Below, piece by piece: positions 1 to 9,821 of a stretch of 64,000 bases of DNA. The notes under the pieces were generated by a model. That model did not search any database. It was not told the origin of the DNA and was given only the letters and a program-made list of their open reading frames with translations. The translations under genes were made by a program, and so were the position numbers. Position 1 is the first letter of the stretch. Every line of letters begins with the position of its first letter. The stretch spans positions 142,264 through 206,263 of the forward strand of contig CAJIYM010000004.1 in NCBI GenBank assembly GCA_905181635.1. The letters run 5' to 3'. This stretch comes from an uncultured Flavobacteriales bacterium (GTDB lineage: Bacteria > Bacteroidota > Bacteroidia > Flavobacteriales > BACL11).

Positions 1-459
1 CTAAAAGGCTTTAATGTGAAAATATTGGCTTACGACAAATACCTAACCAATTACCCTCAAGAAAGTAGCATGGAAAACATAAATAAAGAAGCAGATATTA
101 TAAGTTTACATGTACCACTAACAGATGAAACTACATATTTAGTTGATGATAATTTTATAAATAAGTTTGCAAAAAACTTTTACCTCATAAATACTGCAAG
201 AGGGAAATGTCTAAACACAAAAAACTTAGTTAAAGCCTTAGAAAACAATAAAATAAAAGGGGCTTGCCTGGATGTATTAGAATATGAAAAAACTTCATTT
301 GAAAACTTAAGCAAAGACGGCCTTACAAGTGATATGCAATACCTAATGAATGCACAAAATACAATCCTATCCCCTCATGTTGCAGGTTGGACAGTAGAAA
401 GTAATGTAAAAATTGCTGAAGTTTTGCTCAATAAATTTACTTCTGATTTTCCTCAATAA
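1..459 (+). CDS. D-2-hydroxyacid dehydrogenase, C-terminal part (5' end outside window)
   Basis: The frame is open from the first base, so the gene starts before the window; the GTG at 16 is internal. The visible 152 residues match the second half of the NAD-binding domain and the end of the catalytic domain of D-isomer-specific 2-hydroxyacid dehydrogenases such as phosphoglycerate dehydrogenase, glyoxylate reductase or D-lactate dehydrogenase. Visible marks are GFNVKILAYD (the strand after the dinucleotide loop), the NTARG segment with the catalytic Arg, LDVLEYE with the Glu, and LSPHVAGWT with the catalytic His. The substrate cannot be told from this part. Its last 23 bases overlap the end of the convergent gene at 437-2215. 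Confidence 0.85.
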   Translation, partial: LKGFNVKILAYDKYLTNYPQESSMENINKEADIISLHVPLTDETTYLVDDNFINKFAKNFYLINTARGKCLNTKNLVKALENNKIKGACLDVLEYEKTSFENLSKDGLTSDMQYLMNAQNTILSPHVAGWTVESNVKIAEVLLNKFTSDFPQ

Positions 460-2215
460 GAACATCTATTTCAGTTCCCATTTTTTTCATGCTTTCAACC
501 GCATCATTTAAAGATTGATATGCAGCATCCTTTACGCCATTAAAAGTAGCGCCAACTGAATTAAACATTCCTTGGTAGTAAGTAATCCCTTCATTCATAT
601 TAGAAGTAAAAGCAATCAAATACCTCCCTGATTTTTTTCCCCAATCATTTTTATGTTCCTCAATTTTTTCAGACAAATAGGTAAGGTACATTCCTAATTC
701 ATTAACAAACATATTAGGTCGGTCATTACGGACAATACCCTCATCACCGTTATAAATATGATGTGACATATCTTGCAAAGTTAGTTCCTGATCGAAATAT
801 GCCATATTAGGTCCTGGGCAAATAGAAACACCTTTACTCTCACGCGTTTCAACTCCATAATTAATAACTGCAGTTGCAGCTAAACCCATACATAAACATG
901 CTTTATCTGTAATCTGATCAGAAATACCTTGTTCATCAATTTTATTTTTTTGAAATAAACGAGAAGCGGTACAAACCCCTTCAGTACCATATTCATTACT
1001 CAATGCCAAAAACTTTCTAGGGCAAGGGCTTCCTGGCTTTCCTTCTTCAATTTTATTAAACTTCTCAACATCTTTAGTTGAGTTTCTCAAGTTATTAAAC
1101 GGAACTCCTAAAGGAGAAACATTACTCAAATACAAATCTTTTTCTTTTGCATCTTGCAATTGTTTACGTGTTGCAGGATCAACAGTAGTTGCTTCAGGAA
1201 CCAACAAAAAAGGTGTCCCCCAACCTACTGTATCTAATTTATAATGATCAATTAAAAAATTATGTTCTTCAGCAGTAGCAACTCCACCCTGTGCAGTAAT
1301 TGTAATTGCTAAAGTATCATTAGGCACAATCCTTCCATTCGCTTCTAATGCTGGGCTACATACAGCATAAAGCTCATCAACTAGCTCCTGTCTTCTATCT
1401 CTAAACTCCGCTAGGATTGGTCCCATTAAATATCCATCAGTTGCAAAAGCATGACCTCCACAATTTAATCCTGACTCTATCCGATATTCCGAAATCCAAA
1501 GTCCTTTTTTAGCTAAAAACTTACCCTGTATAATTGCTGATCTGTAATCTGAAACTTTAAGAATTATCTTCTTTTTAATGTACCCATTTTCATCTGGGAA
1601 AAAATCATCAAACTGAGCAATATACCCATATAATCTTGGATTCATACCAGCAGAGAAAATTACAGATGATGATAAATCAGAATTAGCATACCCCCTTAAA
1701 CCCGCATGAGCATCATTATATTCTGATGGTAATTCTTCTTTTTTAAAGTAATTTGTTTTATCAACTTTCGTCATGATGTTTACATCAATACTTCCTATTG
1801 ATAAATTATCTTTCAACCATAGTGATAAATCCTCAAAACTAAAAGCGTTTTCAATTAATTTATTGAACTCTTTTTTCACCTCACTAGTGTCAGGTAGCAT
1901 TGCAAAGTACTTTTTTACTTCTTCGAATTTATCTTTTGTTGTTGTAGTGAATTCCTCAAACTTTGATGAAGTAATTTTATTTACCATATTCAGATAAGAA
2001 GTAATTCTATCTGCACGATAATCTTTGGTATTATTCTTTATTTCTTCATAAAATAAATTATTTAATCCACTATAATATTTTCTAAGGCGTTCCAACAAAA
2101 CATCATCCGCTAAAGCAATTACAGTATTAATGCCATAATGAGCTACTTTTAAAGCAGAATCAGCTGTAAAAGCTGTTCCCATTACTGGGATATGAAAAGT
2201 ATGAGATGCTGTCAT
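437..2215 (-). CDS. Conserved hypothetical protein, NPD/GltS-like TIM barrel with clustered cysteines
   Basis: A 592-residue protein that I cannot assign to a characterised enzyme. The N-terminus (IPVMGTAFT, about residues 9-17, then VAHYGINTVIAL) resembles the first barrel strand of nitronate-monooxygenase or glutamate-synthase-like FMN TIM barrels. AQGGVATAEE (308-317) and GWGTPFLLVPE (331-341) look like a barrel phosphate-binding end. Seven cysteines (252, 286, 398, 415, 440, 442, 466) lie in the middle and C-terminal half, in contexts such as NCGGH, PCPRK, GVC and ACLCMG, which suggests a metal or Fe-S site. There is no signal peptide or membrane segment, so it is probably cytosolic. A helical insert occupies about residues 40-135. 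It is transcribed alone, with a good promoter element at 2237-2244. The flavoenzyme assignment is inference. Confidence 0.6.
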   Translation of the reverse strand: MTASHTFHIPVMGTAFTADSALKVAHYGINTVIALADDVLLERLRKYYSGLNNLFYEEIKNNTKDYRADRITSYLNMVNKITSSKFEEFTTTTKDKFEEVKKYFAMLPDTSEVKKEFNKLIENAFSFEDLSLWLKDNLSIGSIDVNIMTKVDKTNYFKKEELPSEYNDAHAGLRGYANSDLSSSVIFSAGMNPRLYGYIAQFDDFFPDENGYIKKKIILKVSDYRSAIIQGKFLAKKGLWISEYRIESGLNCGGHAFATDGYLMGPILAEFRDRRQELVDELYAVCSPALEANGRIVPNDTLAITITAQGGVATAEEHNFLIDHYKLDTVGWGTPFLLVPEATTVDPATRKQLQDAKEKDLYLSNVSPLGVPFNNLRNSTKDVEKFNKIEEGKPGSPCPRKFLALSNEYGTEGVCTASRLFQKNKIDEQGISDQITDKACLCMGLAATAVINYGVETRESKGVSICPGPNMAYFDQELTLQDMSHHIYNGDEGIVRNDRPNMFVNELGMYLTYLSEKIEEHKNDWGKKSGRYLIAFTSNMNEGITYYQGMFNSVGATFNGVKDAAYQSLNDAVESMKKMGTEIDVLIEENQK

Positions 2216-2236
2216 AATTTATGTGTTTTAACGTTA

Positions 2237-2244
2237 CAAAGGTA
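2237..2244 (-). promoter_or_regulatory. Bacteroidota -7 promoter element for the 437-2215 gene
   Basis: On the minus strand this reads TACCTTTG, an exact match to the Bacteroidota -7 element TAnnTTTG. It lies 21 bases before the ATG at 2215. No convincing -33 TTG box was identified. Confidence 0.5.
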
Positions 2245-2276
2245 GTAAATAAAAAGACTTTAAAACAAAATTAAAC

Positions 2277-3524
2277 TTAGCGAGCAATAAGCTGTATAGT
2301 ATTGCGCGATTTCTGCTCTAAAACAACATCCTTATCCTGCAAAAAGGAATCAAAAGAATTATCAGTATAATGCCTTATTGTAAACAGACTTAAATCAATA
2401 TTGTACAGGACTTCATAAAACTGCTGAAAATCCTTTATTAATTGAGGAATTTTATTCTTATCATTATCCACACAAATTGAAAAAGAAACAGCTGAATTTT
2501 GCATCAAGTTTACCTCAACATTATTTTTTGCTAAAAGGGAAAAAATTTGATTTATATGATTCCCTACAATAAATGATAAATCCACATCAGAAATTGAAAT
2601 TAATATCTGATTTTCTTTAATAATAAATGAAGGCATATTACTCATTTTATCTATCTTTCTTTTGACAATAGAGCCCTCAGCTTCTGGCTTAATAAAAGAC
2701 TTAATCCTTAATGGTATATTTTTTTGTTTTAAGGGCTGTATTGTCTTGGGGTGTATCACTTTAGCACCATAAAAAGCCAACTCAATAGCCTCATCAAAAG
2801 AAATTTGACTTAATAATTTTGCGTCCGGAAAATACTTAGGATCCGCATTCATCATCCCAGGCACATCTTTCCAAATTACTACTTCAGATGCGTCTAAACA
2901 AAATGCTAAAATAGCAGCCGAAAAATCACTTCCTTCCCTACCTAATGTTGAAGTAAAATTCTCGGAAGTACAACCTAAAAAACCTTGTGTTATAGAATGT
3001 TTTGTTTTTACATTACGCTTTATCGAATCGTAAGTAGTTTCCCAATCTACTTTTGCATTTCGGTGAGTATTATCTGTACGAATTAAATCCCTAACATCTA
3101 ACCAAGTGTTCTCAAAACCAATTTGTTTCAAATAAGCACTCATAATTTGAGTAGATAAAAACTCCCCAACAGAAACAATTTGATCATAGTCATAGGCATA
3201 ATCCTGGTTAGGCTCATCTTCCAACACCCAATCTATTTCAACAAACAGATTATTTACAATATCAAAAATTGGATGACTTTCTTTAAAAATACCATTCAAA
3301 ATAGTTGTATGAAAATCCTTTACTTTCTGCAAGGCAACATTTGTATTTACTGATTTTTGGATATAAAAATTCACAACATCTTCAAGCATATTAGTAACTT
3401 TTCCCATTGCTGAAAAAACAATTACTAATTCCTGATTAGCATATTCTTGTAAGATATTCGCTACATTTTTAATGTTTTGAACATCCATGATTGACGCACC
3501 ACCAAATTTAAATACTTTTATCAT
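2277..3524 (-). CDS. Aspartate kinase, monofunctional
   Basis: Phosphorylates L-aspartate, the first step to lysine, threonine, methionine and diaminopimelate. The 415-residue product begins with the kinase signature KFGGAS (from residue 6). It has VSVGE near 118 and GREGSDFSAA near 195-204, the aspartokinase nucleotide and substrate segments. The C-terminal ~130 residues (ISISDVDLSF, then NNVEVNLMQNSAVSFSI) look like tandem ACT regulatory domains, so feedback inhibition by an amino acid is likely, though the effector cannot be read. It is not fused to homoserine dehydrogenase. It lies divergent from the phosphofructokinase gene across a short shared promoter region. Confidence 0.9.
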   Translation of the reverse strand: MIKVFKFGGASIMDVQNIKNVANILQEYANQELVIVFSAMGKVTNMLEDVVNFYIQKSVNTNVALQKVKDFHTTILNGIFKESHPIFDIVNNLFVEIDWVLEDEPNQDYAYDYDQIVSVGEFLSTQIMSAYLKQIGFENTWLDVRDLIRTDNTHRNAKVDWETTYDSIKRNVKTKHSITQGFLGCTSENFTSTLGREGSDFSAAILAFCLDASEVVIWKDVPGMMNADPKYFPDAKLLSQISFDEAIELAFYGAKVIHPKTIQPLKQKNIPLRIKSFIKPEAEGSIVKRKIDKMSNMPSFIIKENQILISISDVDLSFIVGNHINQIFSLLAKNNVEVNLMQNSAVSFSICVDNDKNKIPQLIKDFQQFYEVLYNIDLSLFTIRHYTDNSFDSFLQDKDVVLEQKSRNTIQLIAR

Positions 3525-3614
3525 TTTCTATTTAAAATCAGTTACAAAGTAAAGATTATTTTTTAATCAAATACTTTAAAATTTTAGATATTTGCAGTGT
3601 ATAAAAACCATAAA

Positions 3615-4805
3615 ATGAAAATAGCATTCCTAACTTCAGGAGGTATTGCACCTTGTTTATCAGCCTCTATTGGTCGCTTAACCGAAAATTATTTAAGCAA
3701 ATATCCTAAAGCTGAAATTATAGGATACTTAAACGGATACAAAGGATTGCTTTTAGGAAATTCTATTTCATTCCCAAAAACACTTTTAGGAAATACCGAT
3801 AAATTTTATAAATTTGGAGGCTCGCCAATAGGAAATAGTCGAGTAAAACTTGCCAATATTGATGATTGTCTAAAAAAGGGATATGTGAAAGAAGGAGAAA
3901 TTCCATTAGAAGTAGCTGCCAATCAATTATTAAAAGATGGCATTACAATTTTACATACAATTGGTGGTGACGACACCAACATAACAGCTGCTGATTTATC
4001 CAACTATTTAAAAGCAAATAACTATAATTTAACGGTAGTAGGTTTGCCAAAAACAGTAGACAATGATGTTTACCCAATAGCACAAACTTTAGGCGCTTGG
4101 ACAGCTGCCGAGCAAGGCGCTATCTTCTTTGAAAATGTAGCTAATGAAAATACTACTTCTGACAGGCAACTTATTATTCATGAAGTAATGGGCAGGGATT
4201 GCGGATGGCTAACAGCTGCTACAGCCTTAGAATATCGCAAAAGATTAAACAACTTATATTTTATCCCTGAGATAGGACTTAGCAAAGAAAAATGGGAAGT
4301 ACACTCTGTTTTATTACCTGAAGAAGAAATTGATTTTGATAAAGAATGTGAACGTCTAAAAAAAGTAATGGACAAGCACGATTGTGTAAATATTTTTTTA
4401 AGTGAAGGTGCGGGCACGGATGTTATTATTAGGGAAACAGAAAAAAATGGAGAAACTGTATTGCGTGATGCTTTCGGACATGTTCGTTTGGATGACTTAA
4501 ATCCTGGACAATGGTTTGCAAAGCAGTTAGGAAAACGCCTGAAAGCCAATAAAGTATTAGTACAAAAAAGCGGCTATTTTGGGCGCTCATCAAAAGCAAA
4601 CCAAGCTGATTTGGATTTAATATTTGAAGTGGCTGACCATGCTGTACAAAGTGCATTAAGCGGTAAAAATGGTGTTGTAGGTTGGGATGAGGACAATAAC
4701 AATACCTTAAGCTGCATTGATTTTAGCAGAATAAAAGGAGGGAAACCTTTTGATACCACCCTAGATTGGTATAAAAAAATGATTGACGAAATCAGATCCA
4801 TTTAA
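3615..4805 (+). CDS. Pyrophosphate-dependent 6-phosphofructokinase
   Basis: Interconverts fructose 6-phosphate and fructose 1,6-bisphosphate in glycolysis. The sequence has the family's glycine-rich start (FLTSGG), the active-site motif PKTVDND and MGRDCGWLTA. The phosphoryl-donor motif reads GGDD (about residues 117-120) rather than the GGDG of ATP enzymes. In this family an Asp here is the recognised mark of pyrophosphate use, so the step would be reversible. The frame also permits a GTG at 3597. I prefer the ATG at 3615 because MKIAFLTSGG is the canonical N-terminus and the GTG sits on the promoter-like TATTTG. About 396 residues. The stop codon directly abuts mfd, in the same frame. Confidence 0.9.
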   Translation: MKIAFLTSGGIAPCLSASIGRLTENYLSKYPKAEIIGYLNGYKGLLLGNSISFPKTLLGNTDKFYKFGGSPIGNSRVKLANIDDCLKKGYVKEGEIPLEVAANQLLKDGITILHTIGGDDTNITAADLSNYLKANNYNLTVVGLPKTVDNDVYPIAQTLGAWTAAEQGAIFFENVANENTTSDRQLIIHEVMGRDCGWLTAATALEYRKRLNNLYFIPEIGLSKEKWEVHSVLLPEEEIDFDKECERLKKVMDKHDCVNIFLSEGAGTDVIIRETEKNGETVLRDAFGHVRLDDLNPGQWFAKQLGKRLKANKVLVQKSGYFGRSSKANQADLDLIFEVADHAVQSALSGKNGVVGWDEDNNNTLSCIDFSRIKGGKPFDTTLDWYKKMIDEIRSI

Positions 4806-7800
4806 TTGGCAGTACAAGCCCCATTACTAACTTATTTTGGTGAACCCAAACAGACTAACGCTATACAATTAGCGTTAGAAAAAGAACATGCCAAAATACA
4901 GCTTACAGGTATAATTGGCTCATCATTTGCCATCACGGCAAGTGCTGTGGTTAGAGAAAGCAACAAACCTCATCTGTTTATTTTTAGAGATAAAGAGGCG
5001 GCTTCTTATTTTGTAAATGACATTGAAAACTTGCTTAAGAATGAAGTTTTCTTTTTTCCTGCATCCTACAGAAGAGCATACCAAATAGAGGAAACCGACA
5101 ATGCTAACATCCTATTAAGAGCTGAAGTTCTTAATAAATTAAACAATAAGCGCAATCCTATTATTGTAACCTATTCTGAAGCTTTATCAGAAAAAGTAGT
5201 TAGCAGAAAAGAGCTAAAAAAACACACCATTACTCTAAAAATCAAGGATGATATTGCTATTGATTTTTTGGAGGAAATGCTAGAACACCTCAACTTTGAA
5301 AAAGTTGATTTTGTAATTAAATCAGGACAATATTCTATAAGGGGTGGGATTTTAGATGTTTATTCCTTTGCAGATGAAAACCCATTTAGAATAGAGTTTT
5401 TTGATACTGAAATTGAAAGCATACGAACCTTTGATATCAATACCCAACTTTCAGTTAGCGCTGAAAGTAAGATTACAATCATCCCAAATACGGAAGCAAA
5501 AAAGAGCATAGAATCGCAAGTAAGTTTTTTAGAATATTTACCCAAAAATTCAGTAATCTGGACTAAGGACATCAAGTACAGCAAAGGAATTCTAGATGAT
5601 TATTTTGACAGAGCAAACGAGCAATACAATAAAGTATCGGATAGTGCAATTCAGCATTTAAGCCCTGAATATTTATTCACGAATGCCTATCATTTCAGCA
5701 AGGAACTTCAGCAATTTTCAGTAATTGAAAATAGCAATCATCCTAACTTTGAAATAGAGAAAACGATAACGATAAATACAGATCCGCTTACCAAAATAAA
5801 TAAGCAATTTGATTTATTAAAAGAGGATTTACTAAAAAACAAAGAAGCAGGACTTGACAATATTATTCTTTGCTCTTCAGACGAGCAGGAAGAACGATTC
5901 AATGCTATATTTGAACATACAGAAGAAGAACTTAATTATAAATGCATACTGTTTTCATTGCATGAAGGCTATATTGATTACACGAACAAACAAGCAATAT
6001 ATACTGATCATCAGATTTTTGACCGATACCATAAATTCAAGTCAAAAACAAAATTTACAAACAATCAGGCCATAACCATTAAGCAACTTACCTCATTGGA
6101 TATTGGGGATTTTGTAACGCATATTGACCATGGTGTTGGTAGATTTGAAGGTCTGCATAAAATAGAAAATAATGGAAAATATCAAGAGGTAATAAAACTG
6201 ACTTACAAGCAAGGTGATATTCTTTACATTAGCATACACTCCTTGCATAAAATTGCGAAATTTTCAGGCAAAGAAGGTATAGAGCCAAAAATTAATCAAT
6301 TAGGTTCACCCGTTTGGCAAAAAACAAAACAGAAAGCAAAAGCAAAAGTTAAACAAATTGCTTTTAACTTAATACAACTATACGCAAAAAGGAAATCACA
6401 AAAAGGGGTTCAGTTTACCCCAGACACTTATTTGCAACATGAACTAGAAGCCTCTTTTATGTATGAGGACACCCCTGACCAAATAAAAGCGACCATTGAC
6501 ATAAAACAGGATATGGAAAAACAAATGCCAATGGACAGATTAATATGTGGTGATGTAGGATTTGGAAAAACTGAAATTGCAATAAGAGCCGCATTTAAAG
6601 CAGTAGCCGACAGTAAGCAAGTTGCCGTATTAGTACCTACAACTATACTAGCCTTACAGCACTACAAAACTTTTAAAAAAAGACTGAAACACTTACCGTG
6701 TACTGTGGACTATATAAGTCGATTTAAAACTCCAAAAGAACAAAGAGAAACTTTGGAAAGAGTAGCCAGAGCAGAAGTAGATATTCTAATTGGAACTCAC
6801 AGAATAGTAGGGAAAGATGTAAAATTCTTAGACTTAGGCTTGCTTATTATTGATGAGGAGCAGAAGTTTGGCGTAAACATAAAGGACAAACTCAAACTGC
6901 TCAAAGAAAATATTGACACCCTTACACTAAGTGCAACGCCTATCCCCCGTACTTTACAATTTTCGCTTTTAGGCGCTAGAGATTTGTCAGTAATAAACAC
7001 CCCGCCCCCAAACAGACAGTCAGTTGAAACAACAATAATTGGGATGAGCCAAGAAACTATTAGAGATGCTATTAGCTATGAAATGGCTAGAAACGGACAA
7101 GTATTTTTTGTACACAACAGAATTGAAAATATAAATGAAGTAGCGGACTTACTACAAAGGTTATGTCCTGATGCAAAAATAAGAGTTGGGCACGGACAAA
7201 TGGATGGCAAGAAGTTAGAAGAATTAATGATTGACTTTATGGAGGGCGATTTTGATGTTTTAGTATCCACCACAATAATTGAAAATGGAGTAGATGTTGC
7301 AAATGCTAACACCATCATAATTAACAATTCCCAAAACTTTGGCCTAAGTGACTTGCACCAAATGAGAGGAAGAGTTGGGCGTTCCAATAAAAAAGCATTT
7401 TGTTACTTAATTAGCCCTGCCATACACACCCTATCGGAAGAAAGCAGGAAACGATTAATTGCCCTTGAGCAATTCTCTACTTTAGGCAGTGGATTTAAAA
7501 TTGCTATGCGTGACTTAGACATTAGAGGAGCGGGGGATTTATTAGGTGCCGACCAGTCAGGCTTTATTAATGATATTGGTTTTGAAACTTATCAGAAAAT
7601 ACTAAATGAAGCTGTAGAGGAATTGAAACAAGAAAAATTCCAAGATTTATTTACGGACGAGAAAAAAATATTTTATGTCAAAGATTGTCAATTGGATACG
7701 GACTTAGAAATTTTAATTCCTGACACTTATGTAAGCAATATAAGTGAACGATTGAACCTTTATAAGGAACTAAACAACTTTACTGAAGAAAAAGAAATAG

Positions 7801-8129
7801 TTGCTTTTATTGACAGGCTAAATGACCGATTCGGGGCAGCACCTAAAGCCATTTATAATGTTTGTGATGCATTAAGACTAAGATGGGTGGCCAAAAAAAT
7901 TGGCTTTGAAAGGATTATACTTAAGAATGACAGCATGCGTGCTTACTTCCCCTCTCAAGCCGATTCGCCTTACTATAACTCAGAAATGTTCAAACAAGCA
8001 TTGGATTATTTAAAACCTAATTTTGGGACTTGTGAGATGATTGAAAAAAAGGGGAAACTTTCCATGCGTATTAAAAACATCAACTCAATTGAGGGAGCTT
8101 TAGGGGTTTGCAATGAAATTACTCTTTAA
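4806..8129 (+). CDS. mfd: Transcription-repair coupling factor Mfd
   Basis: DNA translocase that removes stalled RNA polymerase and recruits UvrA to the lesion. The product is 1107 residues, normal for Mfd. Order of domains: UvrB-like N-terminus (to ~350), CarD-like RNA-polymerase-interaction domain (~431-495, with DFVTHIDHGVGRFEG), helicase lobe 1 with Walker A GDVGFGKTE (~582-590) and IIDEEQKFG (~682), lobe 2 with the FVHNRIENI and HQMRGRVGRS motifs, and the TRCF C-terminal domain (~975-1075). The apparent start is TTG at 4806, immediately after the phosphofructokinase stop, with no intervening base and in the same frame. The N-terminal alignment with relatives fits this start. Translation is presumably coupled to the upstream gene. 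Confidence 0.95.
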   Translation: MAVQAPLLTYFGEPKQTNAIQLALEKEHAKIQLTGIIGSSFAITASAVVRESNKPHLFIFRDKEAASYFVNDIENLLKNEVFFFPASYRRAYQIEETDNANILLRAEVLNKLNNKRNPIIVTYSEALSEKVVSRKELKKHTITLKIKDDIAIDFLEEMLEHLNFEKVDFVIKSGQYSIRGGILDVYSFADENPFRIEFFDTEIESIRTFDINTQLSVSAESKITIIPNTEAKKSIESQVSFLEYLPKNSVIWTKDIKYSKGILDDYFDRANEQYNKVSDSAIQHLSPEYLFTNAYHFSKELQQFSVIENSNHPNFEIEKTITINTDPLTKINKQFDLLKEDLLKNKEAGLDNIILCSSDEQEERFNAIFEHTEEELNYKCILFSLHEGYIDYTNKQAIYTDHQIFDRYHKFKSKTKFTNNQAITIKQLTSLDIGDFVTHIDHGVGRFEGLHKIENNGKYQEVIKLTYKQGDILYISIHSLHKIAKFSGKEGIEPKINQLGSPVWQKTKQKAKAKVKQIAFNLIQLYAKRKSQKGVQFTPDTYLQHELEASFMYEDTPDQIKATIDIKQDMEKQMPMDRLICGDVGFGKTEIAIRAAFKAVADSKQVAVLVPTTILALQHYKTFKKRLKHLPCTVDYISRFKTPKEQRETLERVARAEVDILIGTHRIVGKDVKFLDLGLLIIDEEQKFGVNIKDKLKLLKENIDTLTLSATPIPRTLQFSLLGARDLSVINTPPPNRQSVETTIIGMSQETIRDAISYEMARNGQVFFVHNRIENINEVADLLQRLCPDAKIRVGHGQMDGKKLEELMIDFMEGDFDVLVSTTIIENGVDVANANTIIINNSQNFGLSDLHQMRGRVGRSNKKAFCYLISPAIHTLSEESRKRLIALEQFSTLGSGFKIAMRDLDIRGAGDLLGADQSGFINDIGFETYQKILNEAVEELKQEKFQDLFTDEKKIFYVKDCQLDTDLEILIPDTYVSNISERLNLYKELNNFTEEKEIVAFIDRLNDRFGAAPKAIYNVCDALRLRWVAKKIGFERIILKNDSMRAYFPSQADSPYYNSEMFKQALDYLKPNFGTCEMIEKKGKLSMRIKNINSIEGALGVCNEITL

Positions 8130-8256
8130 AAAGAGGAAAAGCAAAATAAAAACCAGCACAATTGAGAGCTATTTTCATGCTATCAACAATAAAAACAACT
8201 TATTAACAATCTTTTTTTTTACTAGCCAATCACTTTTAAATCATCTAGGATTTAAG

Positions 8257-8264
8257 TAAAATTG
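8257..8264 (+). promoter_or_regulatory. Possible -7 promoter element upstream of purH
   Basis: TAAAATTG matches TAnnTTTG with one mismatch, 22 bases before the purH ATG. The rest of the 157-base gap between mfd and purH is AT-rich and shows no hairpin, RNA gene or other structure that I can support. Confidence 0.3.
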
Positions 8265-8286
8265 CAAGGAGTATTAAAAAATAAAA

Positions 8287-9810
8287 ATGTCTGAGAAAAG
8301 AACCATCAAAAACGCACTAATTTCCGTATTCCATAAGAACGGACTAGCACCCATTGTAAAGAAATTAAATGAGCTAGGAGTAAACATCTATTCAACAGGT
8401 GGAACTCAAAGCTTTATTGAAAAGCAAGGGATTGCTGTAAATCGTGTAGAGGACCTAACAACTTACCCTTCAATATTGGGTGGAAGAGTTAAGACTTTAC
8501 ACCCAAATGTATTTGGCGGAATACTCTCCAGAAGAGAATTAGCAAGCGATAAAGAGCAATTGGAACAGTATAAAATTCCTGAATTTGATTTAGTAATTGT
8601 TGACCTCTACCCCTTTGAAAAAACAGTTTCATTAGGGGCTAGCGAAGAAGATATTATTGAAAAAATTGATATCGGTGGTATTTCATTAATCCGTGCAGCT
8701 GCAAAAAACTTCAAAGATGTATTAATCGTTTCCGAGATGAAGCAGTATACTGAAATGTTGGAAATATTAAACAATAATGGAGCCCGCACAAGCATGGCAG
8801 AAAGAAAGAAATTTGCAGGCACTGCATTCGATGTTTCTTCTCATTATGATACGGCTATTTTCAATTACTTTAATACTGAAAACACACCAGCATTCAAGGA
8901 AAGTATCCGTGAGGGAAAAACTTTGCGTTATGGAGAGAATCCTCATCAATCAGGAACTTTTTATGGTAACTTAGATGATATGTTTACTAAGCTAAACGGA
9001 AAAGAACTTTCCTACAACAACCTACTGGATGTTGATGCAGCCGTACACTTAATTGCTGAATTTAACGAAACTACTTTTGTGGTTTTAAAACACAACAATG
9101 CTTGTGGTTTAGCTAGCCGTCCAAACTTACTTGACGCTTGGACAGCCGCTTTAGCTGGTGATCCTACTTCTGCTTTTGGTGGAGTGCTTATTACCAATAA
9201 TGAAGTAGATTTAGCGACTGCTGAAGAAATAAATAAATTATTTTATGAAGTATTAATTGCTCCTTCATTTGCTGCTGATGCCCTTGAATTATTGAAAGGG
9301 AAAAAGAATAGAGTACTTTTACAGCAAAATCAAGTTAACTTACCAAAAGCACAATTCCGCACTGCACTTAATGGCGTATTATACCAAGATAAAGACTTGA
9401 AAAGTGATGCAATTACTGACATGGTAACTGCGACACATCTTGCACCAACACAAGAGCAATTATCGGATTTAATATTTGCTTCTAAAGTATGTAAACACAC
9501 AAAATCCAACACCATTGTATTTGCAAAAGGAAAACAATTATTTGCAAGTGGAGTTGGACAAACATCAAGAGTAGACGCACTAAAACAAGCTGTAAATAAA
9601 GCAAAAAAATTTGGTTTTGATTTGAATGGATGCGTAATGGCTTCTGATGCATTTTTTCCTTTCCCTGACTGTATAGAATTAGCAGATAATGCAGGAATAA
9701 AAGCAGTGATACAGCCAGGAGGATCAATAAAAGATGAATTATCAATTGAATATTGCAACAACAACAACATGACAATGGTATTAACTGGAACAAGACATTT
9801 TAAACACTAA
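8287..9810 (+). CDS. purH: Bifunctional AICAR transformylase / IMP cyclohydrolase PurH
   Basis: Catalyses the last two steps of de novo purine synthesis: formylation of AICAR, then ring closure to IMP. The 507 residues fit the family. The N-terminal MGS-like cyclohydrolase domain (1 to ~190) carries YSTGGT and GGRVKTLHP. The transformylase domain follows, with RYGENPHQ (~213) and KHNNACG (~267), the catalytic Lys-His segment, and ends in VLTGTRHFKH. It leads the mre cell-shape genes by 11 bases and is probably co-transcribed with them, an arrangement common in Bacteroidota. Confidence 0.97.
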   Translation: MSEKRTIKNALISVFHKNGLAPIVKKLNELGVNIYSTGGTQSFIEKQGIAVNRVEDLTTYPSILGGRVKTLHPNVFGGILSRRELASDKEQLEQYKIPEFDLVIVDLYPFEKTVSLGASEEDIIEKIDIGGISLIRAAAKNFKDVLIVSEMKQYTEMLEILNNNGARTSMAERKKFAGTAFDVSSHYDTAIFNYFNTENTPAFKESIREGKTLRYGENPHQSGTFYGNLDDMFTKLNGKELSYNNLLDVDAAVHLIAEFNETTFVVLKHNNACGLASRPNLLDAWTAALAGDPTSAFGGVLITNNEVDLATAEEINKLFYEVLIAPSFAADALELLKGKKNRVLLQQNQVNLPKAQFRTALNGVLYQDKDLKSDAITDMVTATHLAPTQEQLSDLIFASKVCKHTKSNTIVFAKGKQLFASGVGQTSRVDALKQAVNKAKKFGFDLNGCVMASDAFFPFPDCIELADNAGIKAVIQPGGSIKDELSIEYCNNNNMTMVLTGTRHFKH

Positions 9811-9821
9811 AAATAAATATT

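Noticed and set aside
4178-4801. Three minus-strand open frames under the phosphofructokinase gene
   Set aside because: Antisense shadows; cysteine- and serine-rich nonsense composition.
3597-4805. Phosphofructokinase-Mfd fusion protein
   Set aside because: A clear TAA separates them; both products have complete, normal-length domain sets.
9330-9793. Two long minus-strand open frames within purH
   Set aside because: Antisense shadows of a well-conserved gene; no start signals or recognisable motifs.
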